Below are positions 1 through 9,400 of a stretch of DNA of 64,000 nucleotides, piece by piece. Position numbers and translations under genes: made by a program. Position 1 is the stretch's first letter. Each line of letters begins with the position of its first letter. The notes beneath the pieces were generated by a model that was not told where the DNA came from, did no database searches, and saw only the letters and a list, made by a program, of their open reading frames with translations. This DNA is from Skermanella stibiiresistens SB22 (lineage in GTDB: Bacteria > Pseudomonadota > Alphaproteobacteria > Azospirillales > Azospirillaceae), in NCBI RefSeq assembly GCF_000576635.1, contig NZ_AVFL01000011.1, positions 62,001 to 126,000 on the forward strand, written 5' to 3'.

Positions 1-1573
1 CCTCCAGGCGGGAGCGGTCCAGATCCTCGGCGATGGCGACCAGATCCTCCGCCTGACGCTCCAGCTGGTCGCGCGCCGCCACCATCTCCCGGTCGTGGTC
101 GACATAGACCGACACGTCCCTGCCAGTGCCGCGATAGCCCGCGAATTCACCATCCCGCCCGAACACCGGCTTGCCGCTGATGATGATGTGGCGTTCATAG
201 CCATCCTCGCCGACCAGCGAATAGGCGAAGTCGCGGAACGGCAGCCGCGCCGCCAGATAGCCGTCATACGTCACCCAATGGTCGGCATCGCCTCGCGCCC
301 CGCTACCCGCATCGACCCCCTCGGCCGGCTCGACTCCTTCGAAGGAGGCGGCGAGTTCGCGGCGGTGCTTGCCGATCACACCAGCCGGATCCAGGGAGAT
401 CGACCGGACACCCTCGCTCATGAAGGTGAAGCGATGGTCCGGTCCCGTCTCCCAGAACCAGTCGGTCGAGACCTCGGCCAAGTCGCCAAGCCGCTGCGTC
501 GCATCGTCGACCCGTTCCGACATGTCGTTGAAGGCACGCGCCAGATCGGCCAACTCGCCGCCCGACGGCAGCATCGCCGCCCGCACGCCCCGTTTGCCCG
601 CCGCGATCTCTCCCGCCGCCACGGACAGCACGTCGATCCAGCCCAGCACCCACCGCCGGGCCCCGGCCAGGGCGAGGCAGATGCTGGTGGCGACCGACAG
701 GAGCAGGATGCCGATCGACAGATTGAAGCGCCATTGGGCACCAGCCAGCGCCGCGTCCCGGTTTCGCCCCACCGCCAGGACCGCGTCGCCAACCTGGACG
801 AAGCCGAACAGCCGCTCGACGCCGTCCAGTCCCACCGCGTCGGCGACACCGCTGCCCTCCGACAGCAGGCGCCGCACCAGGGGATTGTCGGCGAACGACC
901 GGCCGAGATACGACGCCGTGTCCGGATGATGGGCCAACATCGCGCCATGGCTGTCCAGCAGCATCATGACGGTGTCCGGCTTCTGGCGCGCCTCGGCCGC
1001 CGTGCGGTTGATCCAGTCCAGATCCATCGACACGCCGATCACCGACGTCACCGCGCCGTCGGCGCCGACCATCGGCAGGGCGGCGACCATGATCGGCTTG
1101 CCCGTCAGCTTGGCGGTCAGGAAGCCGCTGACCGCCAGGGTCCTGGTGGCGACGGCTTGCTTGAAGTACTCCCGGTCGGAAATGTTGAGCGATTGACGCA
1201 ACATCTCGGCGCCGGAGCCACAGGTGATCGCGCCGTCGGCCCCCGCGCGCCAGATCGCCGCCGCCCAGGGTTGTTCGCCCGCGACATTGGCCAGGACCTC
1301 GCCGCACTCCGCCGGCCCGCCGGCCTGAACCGTCGGCACCTTGGTCAGGACGGACAGCAGGGTGCCAGCCGCCGCCTCTATCTCCTCGTGCCACGACGCG
1401 GAAATCCGGGCGAGCGTGAACGCCTCCGCGTAGGCGGACTCCATGTCGTCGCGGATCTGCCGATGGGCCAGATAGCCAACCAGACTCGCGCACGGAATGA
1501 CGGAAACCGCCAGCAGCAGAAGCAACCTCGCTTTCAAGGTGCGCGTTCCATTGCTTTTCGGGTGGATTGTCAC
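1..1573 (-). CDS. Membrane sensor (cache-HAMP-PAS), probable sensor kinase, C-terminus beyond window
   Basis: Partial gene running off the left edge; 524 codons are visible. The GTG start is chosen because AAAGGAG lies 5 nt upstream and a basic N-terminus then leads into a membrane segment at about residues 16-35. A periplasmic cache-type domain follows (about 36-280, with the characteristic SDREYF stretch near 132-137), then a second membrane segment (284-304), a HAMP region (305-355), a PAS domain (about 365-490, beginning STDWFWETG) and the start of a coiled coil. This is the usual layout of a transmembrane receptor passing a periplasmic small-molecule signal inward. The output domain is not visible; a histidine kinase is most likely and a GGDEF domain is possible. 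It is divergent from the LOV kinase gene. Confidence 0.8.
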   Translation of the reverse strand, partial: MTIHPKSNGTRTLKARLLLLLAVSVIPCASLVGYLAHRQIRDDMESAYAEAFTLARISASWHEEIEAAAGTLLSVLTKVPTVQAGGPAECGEVLANVAGEQPWAAAIWRAGADGAITCGSGAEMLRQSLNISDREYFKQAVATRTLAVSGFLTAKLTGKPIMVAALPMVGADGAVTSVIGVSMDLDWINRTAAEARQKPDTVMMLLDSHGAMLAHHPDTASYLGRSFADNPLVRRLLSEGSGVADAVGLDGVERLFGFVQVGDAVLAVGRNRDAALAGAQWRFNLSIGILLLSVATSICLALAGARRWVLGWIDVLSVAAGEIAAGKRGVRAAMLPSGGELADLARAFNDMSERVDDATQRLGDLAEVSTDWFWETGPDHRFTFMSEGVRSISLDPAGVIGKHRRELAASFEGVEPAEGVDAGSGARGDADHWVTYDGYLAARLPFRDFAYSLVGEDGYERHIIISGKPVFGRDGEFAGYRGTGRDVSVYVDHDREMVAARDQLERQAEDLVAIAEDLDRSRLE

Positions 1574-1888
1574 GATCGCTCCTTTGGACTTGCGCCGGGA
1601 GGATGCGGACTCATTGGTTACCTTACCACTAAGACGAAGGATATGTCGTATTCTGCCAAACTAAATAACGAACATAAATAAAAGGCCAACATTGGAGTCA
1701 TCACTGCGTTAACCCCCCGATCCTGGGAAAATGGGAACAATTTCATTTCAATTGCGTTCCACATTGCATGGGATTGAGGAGGTTATGTTGGACAAGACCG
1801 AACAGGTGATTTGCTTATCTTCAATCGCTCCTATAGTTGCTATCGCGGCGAATGGCCGGGCGATCGGGTTGGAGCGGGGAGTGCGCGC
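1574..1888. other. Divergent intergenic region between two sensor genes
   Basis: About 315 bases without a supported gene, clearly richer in A+T than its surroundings around 1615-1690 and 1735-1830. It should hold the promoters of both flanking divergent sensor genes. I see no clear operator, repeat or terminator. Confidence 0.5.
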
Positions 1889-3667
1889 GTGACGGGAGAC
1901 AGGCACAAGGAGGGCGACGCGGAACCGCGCGGCATCGACATCCAAGGCGAGGGCCGCCAGAGCAGCCACGGCGTTCCCGCCGAGGGAATGCCCGACCACA
2001 GCTCCTTCAGCCCGACCGGCTCGCACGGCATACGGCATTGGCAGGAGGGAACGGTCAGCGAACCCGGCCTCGATCAGCGCGGCAACGTCTTCTTCGCGGC
2101 GATCGAGATGACCCGGATGCCGATGATCCTGACCGACCCCAACCTGCCCGACAACCCGATCGTCTTCGCCAATCGGGCCTTCCAGGACCTGACCGGCTAC
2201 GAGGAGGAGGAGATCGCCGGTCGCAACTGCCGTTTCCTGCAAGGCGCCAACACGGACCGCGAGACGGTTCGGGAACTCCGGGAAGCCGTCGTGGCGCGGA
2301 CGGCGATCCAGACCGAGATCCTCAACTACAAGCGCGACGGAACGCCGTTCTGGAACGCGCTCTACATGGGGCCGGTGTTCGACCAGGACGGCAAGCTGCT
2401 CTACTTCTTCGCCAGCCAGCTCGACATCACCAAGCGCCGCGGTTCGGAGGCGGCTTTCCGGCAGGCCCAGAAGATGGAGGCGATCGGTCAGCTCACCGCC
2501 GGCTTGGCGCACGACTTCAACAACCTGTTGCAGGTGGTCGCCGGCAACCTCGAACTGCTGGAATCCCATGTCGAGGGCGAGAAGCCGGTCCGGCTGCTCG
2601 ACACCGCCAGCCGGGCTGTCGAGCGCGGCGCCCGTCTGACCAAGCAACTGCTGGCCTTCGCCCGCAAGACGCGGCTGGAGCCAAAGCCGACCAACCTGAA
2701 CAGCCTGATCATCGAGTTCGGTGACATGCTGAGCAGCACGGTCGGCGGCTCGGTCGATATCCAGTTCAACCTCAAGCCGCGCACGCCGCCTTGCCTGGTC
2801 GATCCGGTCCATCTGGAGATGGCCTTGCTGAACGTCGTCATCAACGCGCGCGACGCCATGCCCAAGGGCGGCACCGTCACCATCAAGACGGCGCCCCTGC
2901 GCCTGAACGGCGACGCCGGGTCCCACCACCTGCCGCCGGGCGACTACGTGGCGCTGGCGATCACCGACGAGGGCGAGGGCATGCCGCCCCACGTGGTCGA
3001 GCGCGCCATGGAGCCCTTCTTCACCACCAAGGAGACCGGCAAGGGCACGGGGCTCGGCTTGGCGATGGTCCATGGCTTCGTGCAGCAATCGCTGGGCAAG
3101 CTGGAGATCGACAGCGAGCTTGGACGCGGCACCACGGTCCGCATGCTGTTCCCGGCAGGCGCGTCCCCCGATGCCGCGACGGCGGCGCCGAAGCCGGCAC
3201 CCGTGCCCTCCACGGTCGCGCGGCCGCAGCCGGTCGAGCCGCGCGGCTCGGTGGCCCAGACCATCCTGGTGGTCGAGGATTCCGAGGACGTGCTGGTCCT
3301 GGCGCGCGAGTACCTGACGGCGTTGGGCTACGCCGTGCTGACGGCCGGCAACGCGGACGAGGCGCTACAGGTGCTGTCGGCCGAGAACACCAGGATCGAC
3401 TTGCTGTTCACCGACCTGATAATGCCGGGTGGCATGAACGGCTTGGCCTTGGCGGAGCGGGTGCGGGCGATGCATCCCGACCTGCCGGTCCTTTTCACCA
3501 CCGGCTATAACGAGGATCTTGTGACCGACGGCCAGCGCGCCGCCGGCATGGACCTGATCGGCAAGCCCTACCGCCGCACCGAGCTTGCCGACCGCGTCAA
3601 CGCCGCCCTCAACCGCCCGAAGATCCGGCGCGCGCCCCACCTGGGCATTGGACACAAGGAGGGGTGA
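1889..3667 (+). CDS. LOV-domain hybrid histidine kinase (blue-light sensor)
   Basis: Soluble hybrid kinase of about 592 residues. A LOV/PAS domain occupies roughly residues 70-180 and contains GRNCRFLQG; its Cys (residue 114, codon 2228-2230) is the residue that forms the flavin adduct in LOV photoreceptors. A histidine-kinase core follows: H-box LAHDFNN with His208, and HATPase motifs NARDAM, DEGEGM and GTGLGLA. A C-terminal receiver has phospho-acceptor Asp509 in FTDLIMPGG and the conserved Lys in GKPYR. No membrane segment is present, so it acts in the cytoplasm. The GTG start is preferred because GGAGCGGGGAG precedes it; a TTG at 1811 would add 26 unconvincing residues. By family knowledge blue light would modulate autophosphorylation. 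The output target is unknown; no DNA-binding partner is adjacent. Confidence 0.9.
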   Translation: MTGDRHKEGDAEPRGIDIQGEGRQSSHGVPAEGMPDHSSFSPTGSHGIRHWQEGTVSEPGLDQRGNVFFAAIEMTRMPMILTDPNLPDNPIVFANRAFQDLTGYEEEEIAGRNCRFLQGANTDRETVRELREAVVARTAIQTEILNYKRDGTPFWNALYMGPVFDQDGKLLYFFASQLDITKRRGSEAAFRQAQKMEAIGQLTAGLAHDFNNLLQVVAGNLELLESHVEGEKPVRLLDTASRAVERGARLTKQLLAFARKTRLEPKPTNLNSLIIEFGDMLSSTVGGSVDIQFNLKPRTPPCLVDPVHLEMALLNVVINARDAMPKGGTVTIKTAPLRLNGDAGSHHLPPGDYVALAITDEGEGMPPHVVERAMEPFFTTKETGKGTGLGLAMVHGFVQQSLGKLEIDSELGRGTTVRMLFPAGASPDAATAAPKPAPVPSTVARPQPVEPRGSVAQTILVVEDSEDVLVLAREYLTALGYAVLTAGNADEALQVLSAENTRIDLLFTDLIMPGGMNGLALAERVRAMHPDLPVLFTTGYNEDLVTDGQRAAGMDLIGKPYRRTELADRVNAALNRPKIRRAPHLGIGHKEG

Positions 3668-3763
3668 TGGGAATAGCATGGGCATTGGTTCCCCCGCGGC
3701 GCCGGATCCCGGCGCCCACGCTCCCGAACGGCTGACGGACATCCGATCAGCGGAGACCTGCCG

Positions 3764-4201
3764 ATGACCCTTCCCGCCGACACCACTCCCGAAGACCTGT
3801 CCGATCTTCTCCGGAGCCACGGCCTCTGGGCCGCCACCGACGGCGCCCAAGGTGAGCGCGCGGACTTGAGCGGCATGAACCTCGCCGGACGCGCCTTCTG
3901 GCGAAGCGACTTGCGTCGGGCGTCGCTCGACCGCGTCAATCTCGCCGGCGCCAATCTCGACCACGCGGACCTGCGGGGCGCCTCCCTCCAGGGCGCCAAG
4001 CTGTCCAGCGCCTCCCTGTGGGAAGCCAAGCTGGCCGGGGCCGACCTGCGGGACGCCGACCTGCGCGACGCCAAGTTGGACCACGCCGACCTGCGCGGCG
4101 CCGATCTGACGGGCGCCAACCTGGACGGCGCGTCGCTCAAGTCGGCATTGCTCGACGACAAGCCGGCCTCGGCCTGGGGGACGGATTTCCTGGCGGACTG
4201 A
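3764..4201 (+). CDS. Pentapeptide-repeat protein
   Basis: A 145-residue protein whose residues about 28-135 are a nearly uninterrupted run of A(D/N)LXX-type pentapeptides, such as LAGADLRDADLRDAKLDHAD, expected to fold as a right-handed quadrilateral beta-helix. The first 25 residues are a non-repeat cap (EDLSDLLRSHGLW). GGAGA lies upstream of the ATG. Members of this superfamily include gyrase-protecting proteins and many of unknown role, and nothing here assigns a function. It lies between the LOV kinase and a hydrolase, each with its own spacing, so operon membership is uncertain. Confidence 0.85.
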   Translation: MTLPADTTPEDLSDLLRSHGLWAATDGAQGERADLSGMNLAGRAFWRSDLRRASLDRVNLAGANLDHADLRGASLQGAKLSSASLWEAKLAGADLRDADLRDAKLDHADLRGADLTGANLDGASLKSALLDDKPASAWGTDFLAD

Positions 4202-4308
4202 GCGGGGGCGCCCGCCAGATTGTCCAAAAACATCGTCGTAAGATGCAATATCGGCGTTCCCCGCCGTGCCAGTCTCATGCGATCGAAGCAATTGCCAGGA
4301 AGTGACAC

Positions 4309-5130
4309 ATGGCCATCCTTAAAACCCGCGACGGGGTCGAGATCTTCTACAACGACTGGGGCACCGGGCAGCCCGTCCTGTTCAGCCACGGCTGGCCGCT
4401 CACCGGGGACGCCTGGGAGAACCAGATGATGTTCCTCGCGTCGAACGGCTACCGCGCCATCGCCCATGACCGCCGGGGTCATGGCCGGTCGAGCCAGCCC
4501 TTCGACGGCCACGACATGGATCACTTCGCCGACGATCTGTCCGAGCTGATCGAGGCGCTGGACCTGAAGGACATCGTCATGGTCGGCCATTCGACCGGCG
4601 GCGGCGAGGTCGCCCGCTACATCGGACGCCACGGCACCAGCCGGGTCGCCAAGGCCGTGCTGGTCGGCGCGGTGCCGCCGCGGATGGTCAAATCCGACAC
4701 CAATCCGGGCGGCCTGCCGATGAGCGTGTTCGACGGCATCCGCGACGGCGTCGCCAACGATCGCTCCCAGTTCTTCATGGACTTGGCCGTACCGTTCTTC
4801 GGCTACAACCGCGAGGGCGCCAAGAGCAGCGACGGTGCCATCCACGCCTTCTGGCGTCAGGGCATGATGGGCGCCATCAAGGCCGAATACGACTGCGTCA
4901 AGGCCTTCTCGGAAACCGAGTTCTCCGAGGATCTGGCCAAGTTCGACATCCCGACGCTGCTGATCCACGGTGACGACGACCAGATCGTGCCGATCGACGC
5001 GGCGGCCAAGCGGTCCGCCCAGTTGATCAAGGGCGCCGTTCTCAAGGTCTACGCCGGGGCACCCCACGGGCTCGCGGTGACGCACAAGGACCAGCTCAAC
5101 GCCGACCTGCTCGAGTTCATCAGGGGCTGA
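4309..5130 (+). CDS. Alpha/beta hydrolase, cofactor-free haloperoxidase/esterase type
   Basis: 273 residues, the usual length for non-heme chloroperoxidase-like alpha/beta hydrolases. The nucleophile elbow is GHSTGG with Ser95, the acid is in HGDDDQIVP (about 222-224), and the catalytic His is in GAPHGLAV (His253). The FSHGWPL stretch forms the oxyanion-hole region and DRRGHGRS is also typical of this family. Members hydrolyse esters and show perhydrolase or bromoperoxidase activity in vitro; the natural substrate is generally unknown. There is no signal peptide, so it is cytoplasmic. The last 11 bases overlap the end of the convergent AraC-type gene. Confidence 0.88.
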   Translation: MAILKTRDGVEIFYNDWGTGQPVLFSHGWPLTGDAWENQMMFLASNGYRAIAHDRRGHGRSSQPFDGHDMDHFADDLSELIEALDLKDIVMVGHSTGGGEVARYIGRHGTSRVAKAVLVGAVPPRMVKSDTNPGGLPMSVFDGIRDGVANDRSQFFMDLAVPFFGYNREGAKSSDGAIHAFWRQGMMGAIKAEYDCVKAFSETEFSEDLAKFDIPTLLIHGDDDQIVPIDAAAKRSAQLIKGAVLKVYAGAPHGLAVTHKDQLNADLLEFIRG

Positions 5131-5761
5131 TCTCGTTGGGGGTCGGTCTGGCCTCGCCGATCCCGGACTGGCGGCTCCGCCGCAGGCGCTGCCAGGTTCC
5201 GGGGCTGGTCCCGACCACCCGGGAGAACACCCGGGTGAAATGGCTCTGGTCCGAGAAGCCGCATTCCAGCGCCACCTCGGCCAGCGACATTCCGGTGTTC
5301 AGCAGCAGGTCGCGGGCACGCTCGACGCGGGACTCCAGCAGCCACTTGTGCGGCGGCTTGCCGGTGCATTGTTTGAAGGCGCGGGCGAAATGGCTGACGG
5401 ACAGGCCGCACTCGCCGGCGATCGACGCCAGCGACAGGTCGGTTCCGGGTTGGCCCCCCATCAATTCCTTGGCCCGCCGCTCCTGCCAGGGCGCCAAACC
5501 GCCGCGGGCCTGTTGCGCCTGGGGTTCGGAAATGCTAGGAATATGATCTTGTCCGCGTTGCGCGTCCAACGCCAGGGCCACATGGTCCACGAAGATGCGG
5601 GTGGCGAGTTCGGGCCTCTCGGTCATGGTCAGCAGGTGGGAGGCGAGCTGTCTCACGATCGGATCGAGAACGCCGTCGGTCGAGGCGCGCAGCGTGCCGA
5701 TGACGAGTTCCCGCGCGCTTTCCAGCTTGGAGGTCTGGCCGGCGGTGTTCGCTTGTTTCAT
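5120..5761 (-). CDS. AraC-family transcriptional regulator
   Basis: 213 residues with two helix-turn-helix motifs at the C-terminus: [19 protein letters not shown] and [20 protein letters not shown], followed by the GTSPGTWQR signature typical of AraC/XylS proteins. The N-terminal 100 residues are a short all-alpha-looking region, not a cupin, so the ligand, if any, is unknown. The ATG at 5761 is preferred over upstream starts because AAGGA sits 5 nt before it. Convergent with the haloperoxidase-like gene (11-base overlap) and divergent from a receiver gene; the target genes are not evident. Confidence 0.88.
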   Translation of the reverse strand: MKQANTAGQTSKLESARELVIGTLRASTDGVLDPIVRQLASHLLTMTERPELATRIFVDHVALALDAQRGQDHIPSISEPQAQQARGGLAPWQERRAKELMGGQPGTDLSLASIAGECGLSVSHFARAFKQCTGKPPHKWLLESRVERARDLLLNTGMSLAEVALECGFSDQSHFTRVFSRVVGTSPGTWQRLRRSRQSGIGEARPTPNEISP

Positions 5762-6022
5762 GTCAATCCTTCCCCGACGAAGCTGAACATCGGATTGGAT
5801 GCGCCAAGCTTCGTAATTGGATTTGCGGCTTTTGGTTCGTTTCAACAATCCCGCCCGACCGGAGGCGGAGATACTGGGCCGCGTGTGGGGTGAATGATGG
5901 AGCCAATCCCGCGTCCCATCCATCGCGCACAGGTTTGCCGAACCGCCGACTTGGTTTGCTCGGCATATACTCAGGTCTTATGGTCTCTGGCCGCATGCTG
6001 GGGAACTCAGAGTGGCGCGCGG

Positions 6023-6394
6023 ATGTCGAAACCGTTCCTGATAGCCATCATCGATGATGACGAGGCGATCCGCGTCGCCACGGCCAGCCTCCTCCGGTCG
6101 TTCGGCTATGACACGCGGGTCTTCGCGTCGGCCGAGGAGTTCCTGGATTCGGGCGCCGAGCGGGAGGCGGCCTGCCTGCTCACCGATGTCCAGATGCCGG
6201 GCATTGGCGGCATCGAGTTACAGCGTCTCCTGGCCGAGCGGTCGTGTCCGTTCCCGGTCGTCCTCATGACGGCGTTCGGCGGCTCGGATCTCCGCCATCG
6301 TGCCCTGGCCGCCGGCGCCTTCCGCGTCCTGGACAAGCCATTCGACGGCGAGACGATCTTCCAGTGCCTGCGGGAGGCGCTGTTGGGGAATTGA
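6023..6394 (+). CDS. Single-domain response regulator (receiver only)
   Basis: 123 residues consisting of one receiver domain: acidic triad IIDDDEA near residues 10-14, phospho-acceptor Asp in LTDVQMPG (about residue 55), Thr in LMTAFGG and Lys in LDKPFD. The sequence resembles FixJ/NodW-type receivers but no output domain is attached. It is followed after 31 bases by the giant kinase gene, so it is probably the first gene of a three-gene signalling operon and may be phosphorylated by either downstream kinase. The start at 6023 gives a canonical N-terminus; a ribosome site is weak. Confidence 0.85.
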   Translation: MSKPFLIAIIDDDEAIRVATASLLRSFGYDTRVFASAEEFLDSGAEREAACLLTDVQMPGIGGIELQRLLAERSCPFPVVLMTAFGGSDLRHRALAAGAFRVLDKPFDGETIFQCLREALLGN

Positions 6395-6425
6395 TCGCCC
6401 CCTCGGGACGCGACATGCTGGAGGA

Positions 6426-9400
6426 ATGGACATCCCCGAAACCGCGCGTGACGTATCACTTGGCGACAGCCAGCCCATCGACCTCAAGCGCTTCCTGACC
6501 GTCGCGATCGGACTGGCCGCGGCGCTCGGCCGGGTCCATCGGAAGGGTTCGCTCCACCCCGATATCAGACCGGGCACGGTGCTGGTCGACGCCGAGGGAC
6601 GCGTCAGCCTGTCCGATGCCGGCGATGGGGCGGTCGGGCCCCTGATCTACTGGGCACCGGAGCGAACTGGCCGCGTTGGCCGCCCGGCAGACGCGCGGAG
6701 CGACCTCTACTCGGTCGGGATCACCCTCCACGAACTGCTGACCGGATCGCCACCCTTCACGACATCCGATCCAATGGAATTGATCCACTGCCACATCGCC
6801 CGGCCACCGCCGCCACCAAGCCGCTGGGTGCCGGATCTGCCCGCTCCGGTCGAGGCGATCATCCTGAAGCTGCAGGCCAAAACCGCCGACACCCGCTACC
6901 AAACCGCGCGGGGTCTCGAGGCCGACTTGCGTCTTTGCCTGGAGCTCTGGGAGACGACAGGGATGATCGCCCCGTTCCCCCTGGCGGTCCACGACGCGCC
7001 CGACCGGCCCATCTTTCCGGACAGGCTCTATGGCCGTGAGACCGCCACCGCCACGCTGACCGCCGCGCTGGACCGCGTGGCCGGGCAGGGTGGCATGGAG
7101 CTTGTGCTGGTCTCCGGCTATTCGGGCGTCGGCAAGTCGTCTGTCGTCGACGGGCTGCGCTCCGCGCTGCCGCCGGTGGGCGGCTTGTTCGCCGTCGGCA
7201 AGTTCGACCAGTTCAAGCGCGACATTCCCTACGCGACCTTGGCGCGGGCGTTCCAGGGATTGATCCCACCGATCCTGGATCTGCCCGAGCCCGACCAGAC
7301 CCGGTGGCGCGACGCCCTGGCGGAGGCGCTGGGACCGAACGGCCAACTCATGGTCACCCTGATCCCGGAACTGGAGCGGATCATCGGCGCGCAGCCGCCG
7401 GTCCAATCCTTGCCGCCCCACGATACCCAGGTTCGCTTCCAGCAGGTGTTCCGGCGCTTCCTCGGCGTCTTCGCCCGCCCGGAACATCCGCTCGTCCTGT
7501 TCCTCGACGACCTGCAATGGCTCGACGCCGCCACGCTCGACCTGATCCGGCACCTGGTCACCGGGCCCGATCCCGGCCCGCTGCTGCTGGTCGCCGCCTA
7601 TCGCGACAACGAGGTCGGTCCCGACCATCCCCTCGCGGCTGCTCTGGCGTCGATCCGGCACAGTGGCGCCGGCGTCGGCGAAGTCACGCTGGAGCCACTG
7701 GGCCTCGGCGACATCGTCCGGCTGCTCGCCGACACCCTCGCCACCGGAAGTGCCGCCGTCGAGCCCTTGGCGAGGCTGATCCAGGACAAGACCGGCGGCA
7801 ATCCCTTCTTCTCCATCCAGTTCGTGGCGGCGCTGGCCGACGAGGGATTGCTCGTCTTCGATCTGGCGGACCGCGTCTGGCGCTGGGACCTGGAGCGGAT
7901 CCACGCCAAGAACCTGACCGCCAACGTCGTGGATCTCATGACGCTCAAGCTGCGGCGCCTGCCGGCGGAACAGCGGGACGTCCTGAGGCACCTCGCCTGT
8001 CTTGGCGATGGGACCCGCGCTTCGGCGCTCGCTCTCGTCACCGGGGCGCCGGAGGACCGGCTGGAGACATCGCTGCGGGACGCGGTCCAGGCCGGCCTGA
8101 TCAGCTGGCGGGACGGCGCGCTGGCGTTCGTGCATGACCGCGTCCAGGAAGCGGCCTACGCGCTGGTTCCCGACGACCAGCGCGCGGCTACCCATCTCGT
8201 CATCGGGAGGGCCCTGACGGCTGGGATGACCGCGGCGGAGATCGAGGAGAACATCTTCGAGATCGTCAACCAGCTCAACCGCGGCGCGTCCCTGATCGGG
8301 GATGAACGGGAAAGGCTGGGACTGGCGGCGATGAACCTGACGGCGGGCAGGCGGGCGAAGGCGTCGACCGCCCACGCGGCCGCGGTCCGCCACCTGACCC
8401 TTGGCCGGGATCTCCTGCCAGCCGACCGCTGGAAGAGCCACTACGACCTGGCATTCAAGCTGGAGTTCGATCTGGCGGAATGCGAGTTCCTGACCGGCGA
8501 TCTGGAGGCGGCGGAGGACCGGCTGGCCGAACTGCTGTTCCGCTCGGCGGATCTGGTCGACCGGGCGGCGGTGACGTGGCTTCAGGTGACGCTCCACACC
8601 GCGCGGGGCGAACTCGACCAAGCTGTCGGGATCTGCCTGCTCTACCTGCGGCGGGTCGGTATCGACTGGTCGGCGCATCCGACCCGCGACGAGGTCGTGG
8701 CCGAATACCAGCCGATCCGCAAGGTGATCGAGGCCGACGGGATCGAGGTGGGCGGGATCGAGCGTCTGGCCCTGTCGCCTCCCATGACCGACCGGGAGCG
8801 GTGTGCCACCCTCGACGTGCTGACCGCCGTCCTGCCGCCGGCCTTCTTCACCGATAAGAACCTCGTCTGCCTCGTCCTGTGCCGGATGGTCAACCTCAGC
8901 GCGGTGAGCGGCAACTCCGGCGCGTCCTGTCTGGCCTACGCCTATCTCGGCATGGTGCTGGGGCCATATTTCGGCGAATACCATGCGGGATACCGCTTCG
9001 GCAAATTGGGCTACGATCTGGTCAGGGAGCGCGGCTTCGACCGCTTCAAGGCCCGGGTCGGCATGTGCTTCGCCTATCACGTGACGCCCTGGACCAAGCC
9101 GATGCGCTCGGGCCTGCCCCTGTTGCGGCAGGCCTACGAAAACGCCAGCGAGGCGGGCGACCTCACCTATGCCGGATTCTGCTCCTGCACCCTGATCTCG
9201 ACCCTGCTCGGCGCTGGCGGCCCCTTGGCCGATGTCCAGCGCGAGGCGGAACGGGGCCTGGAGGTCGTCCGCAAGGCCCGGTTCGGGCTGGTGGCCGACA
9301 TCATCGACACCCAGCTCCAGCTGATCCGAAGCCTGCGCGATCCGGCGTCGGGCCTATCCGCCTTCGAGGACGCCGAATTCGAGCGGCGGCTGGCGTCCCA

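Noticed and set aside
95-1681. 528-codon open frame on the plus strand at the left end
   Set aside because: It is antisense to the cache/HAMP/PAS sensor, which has clear domains and a ribosome site. The plus-strand translation is Arg/His-rich with no domain, as expected from GC-rich antisense.
3764-4201. Periodic DNA repeat as a possible CRISPR or satellite array
   Set aside because: The 15-base periodicity is explained by pentapeptide codons; units are not identical and have no spacers.
3365-5085. Two long minus-strand frames opposite the pentapeptide and hydrolase genes
   Set aside because: Repeat-like VGxVQxGxxQVG translation is simply the antisense of the pentapeptide repeats.
6456-9080. 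874-codon open frame on the minus strand
   Set aside because: Antisense of the giant kinase gene; the translation has no recognisable domains and is rich in Asp/Arg/Gly/His typical of shadow frames.
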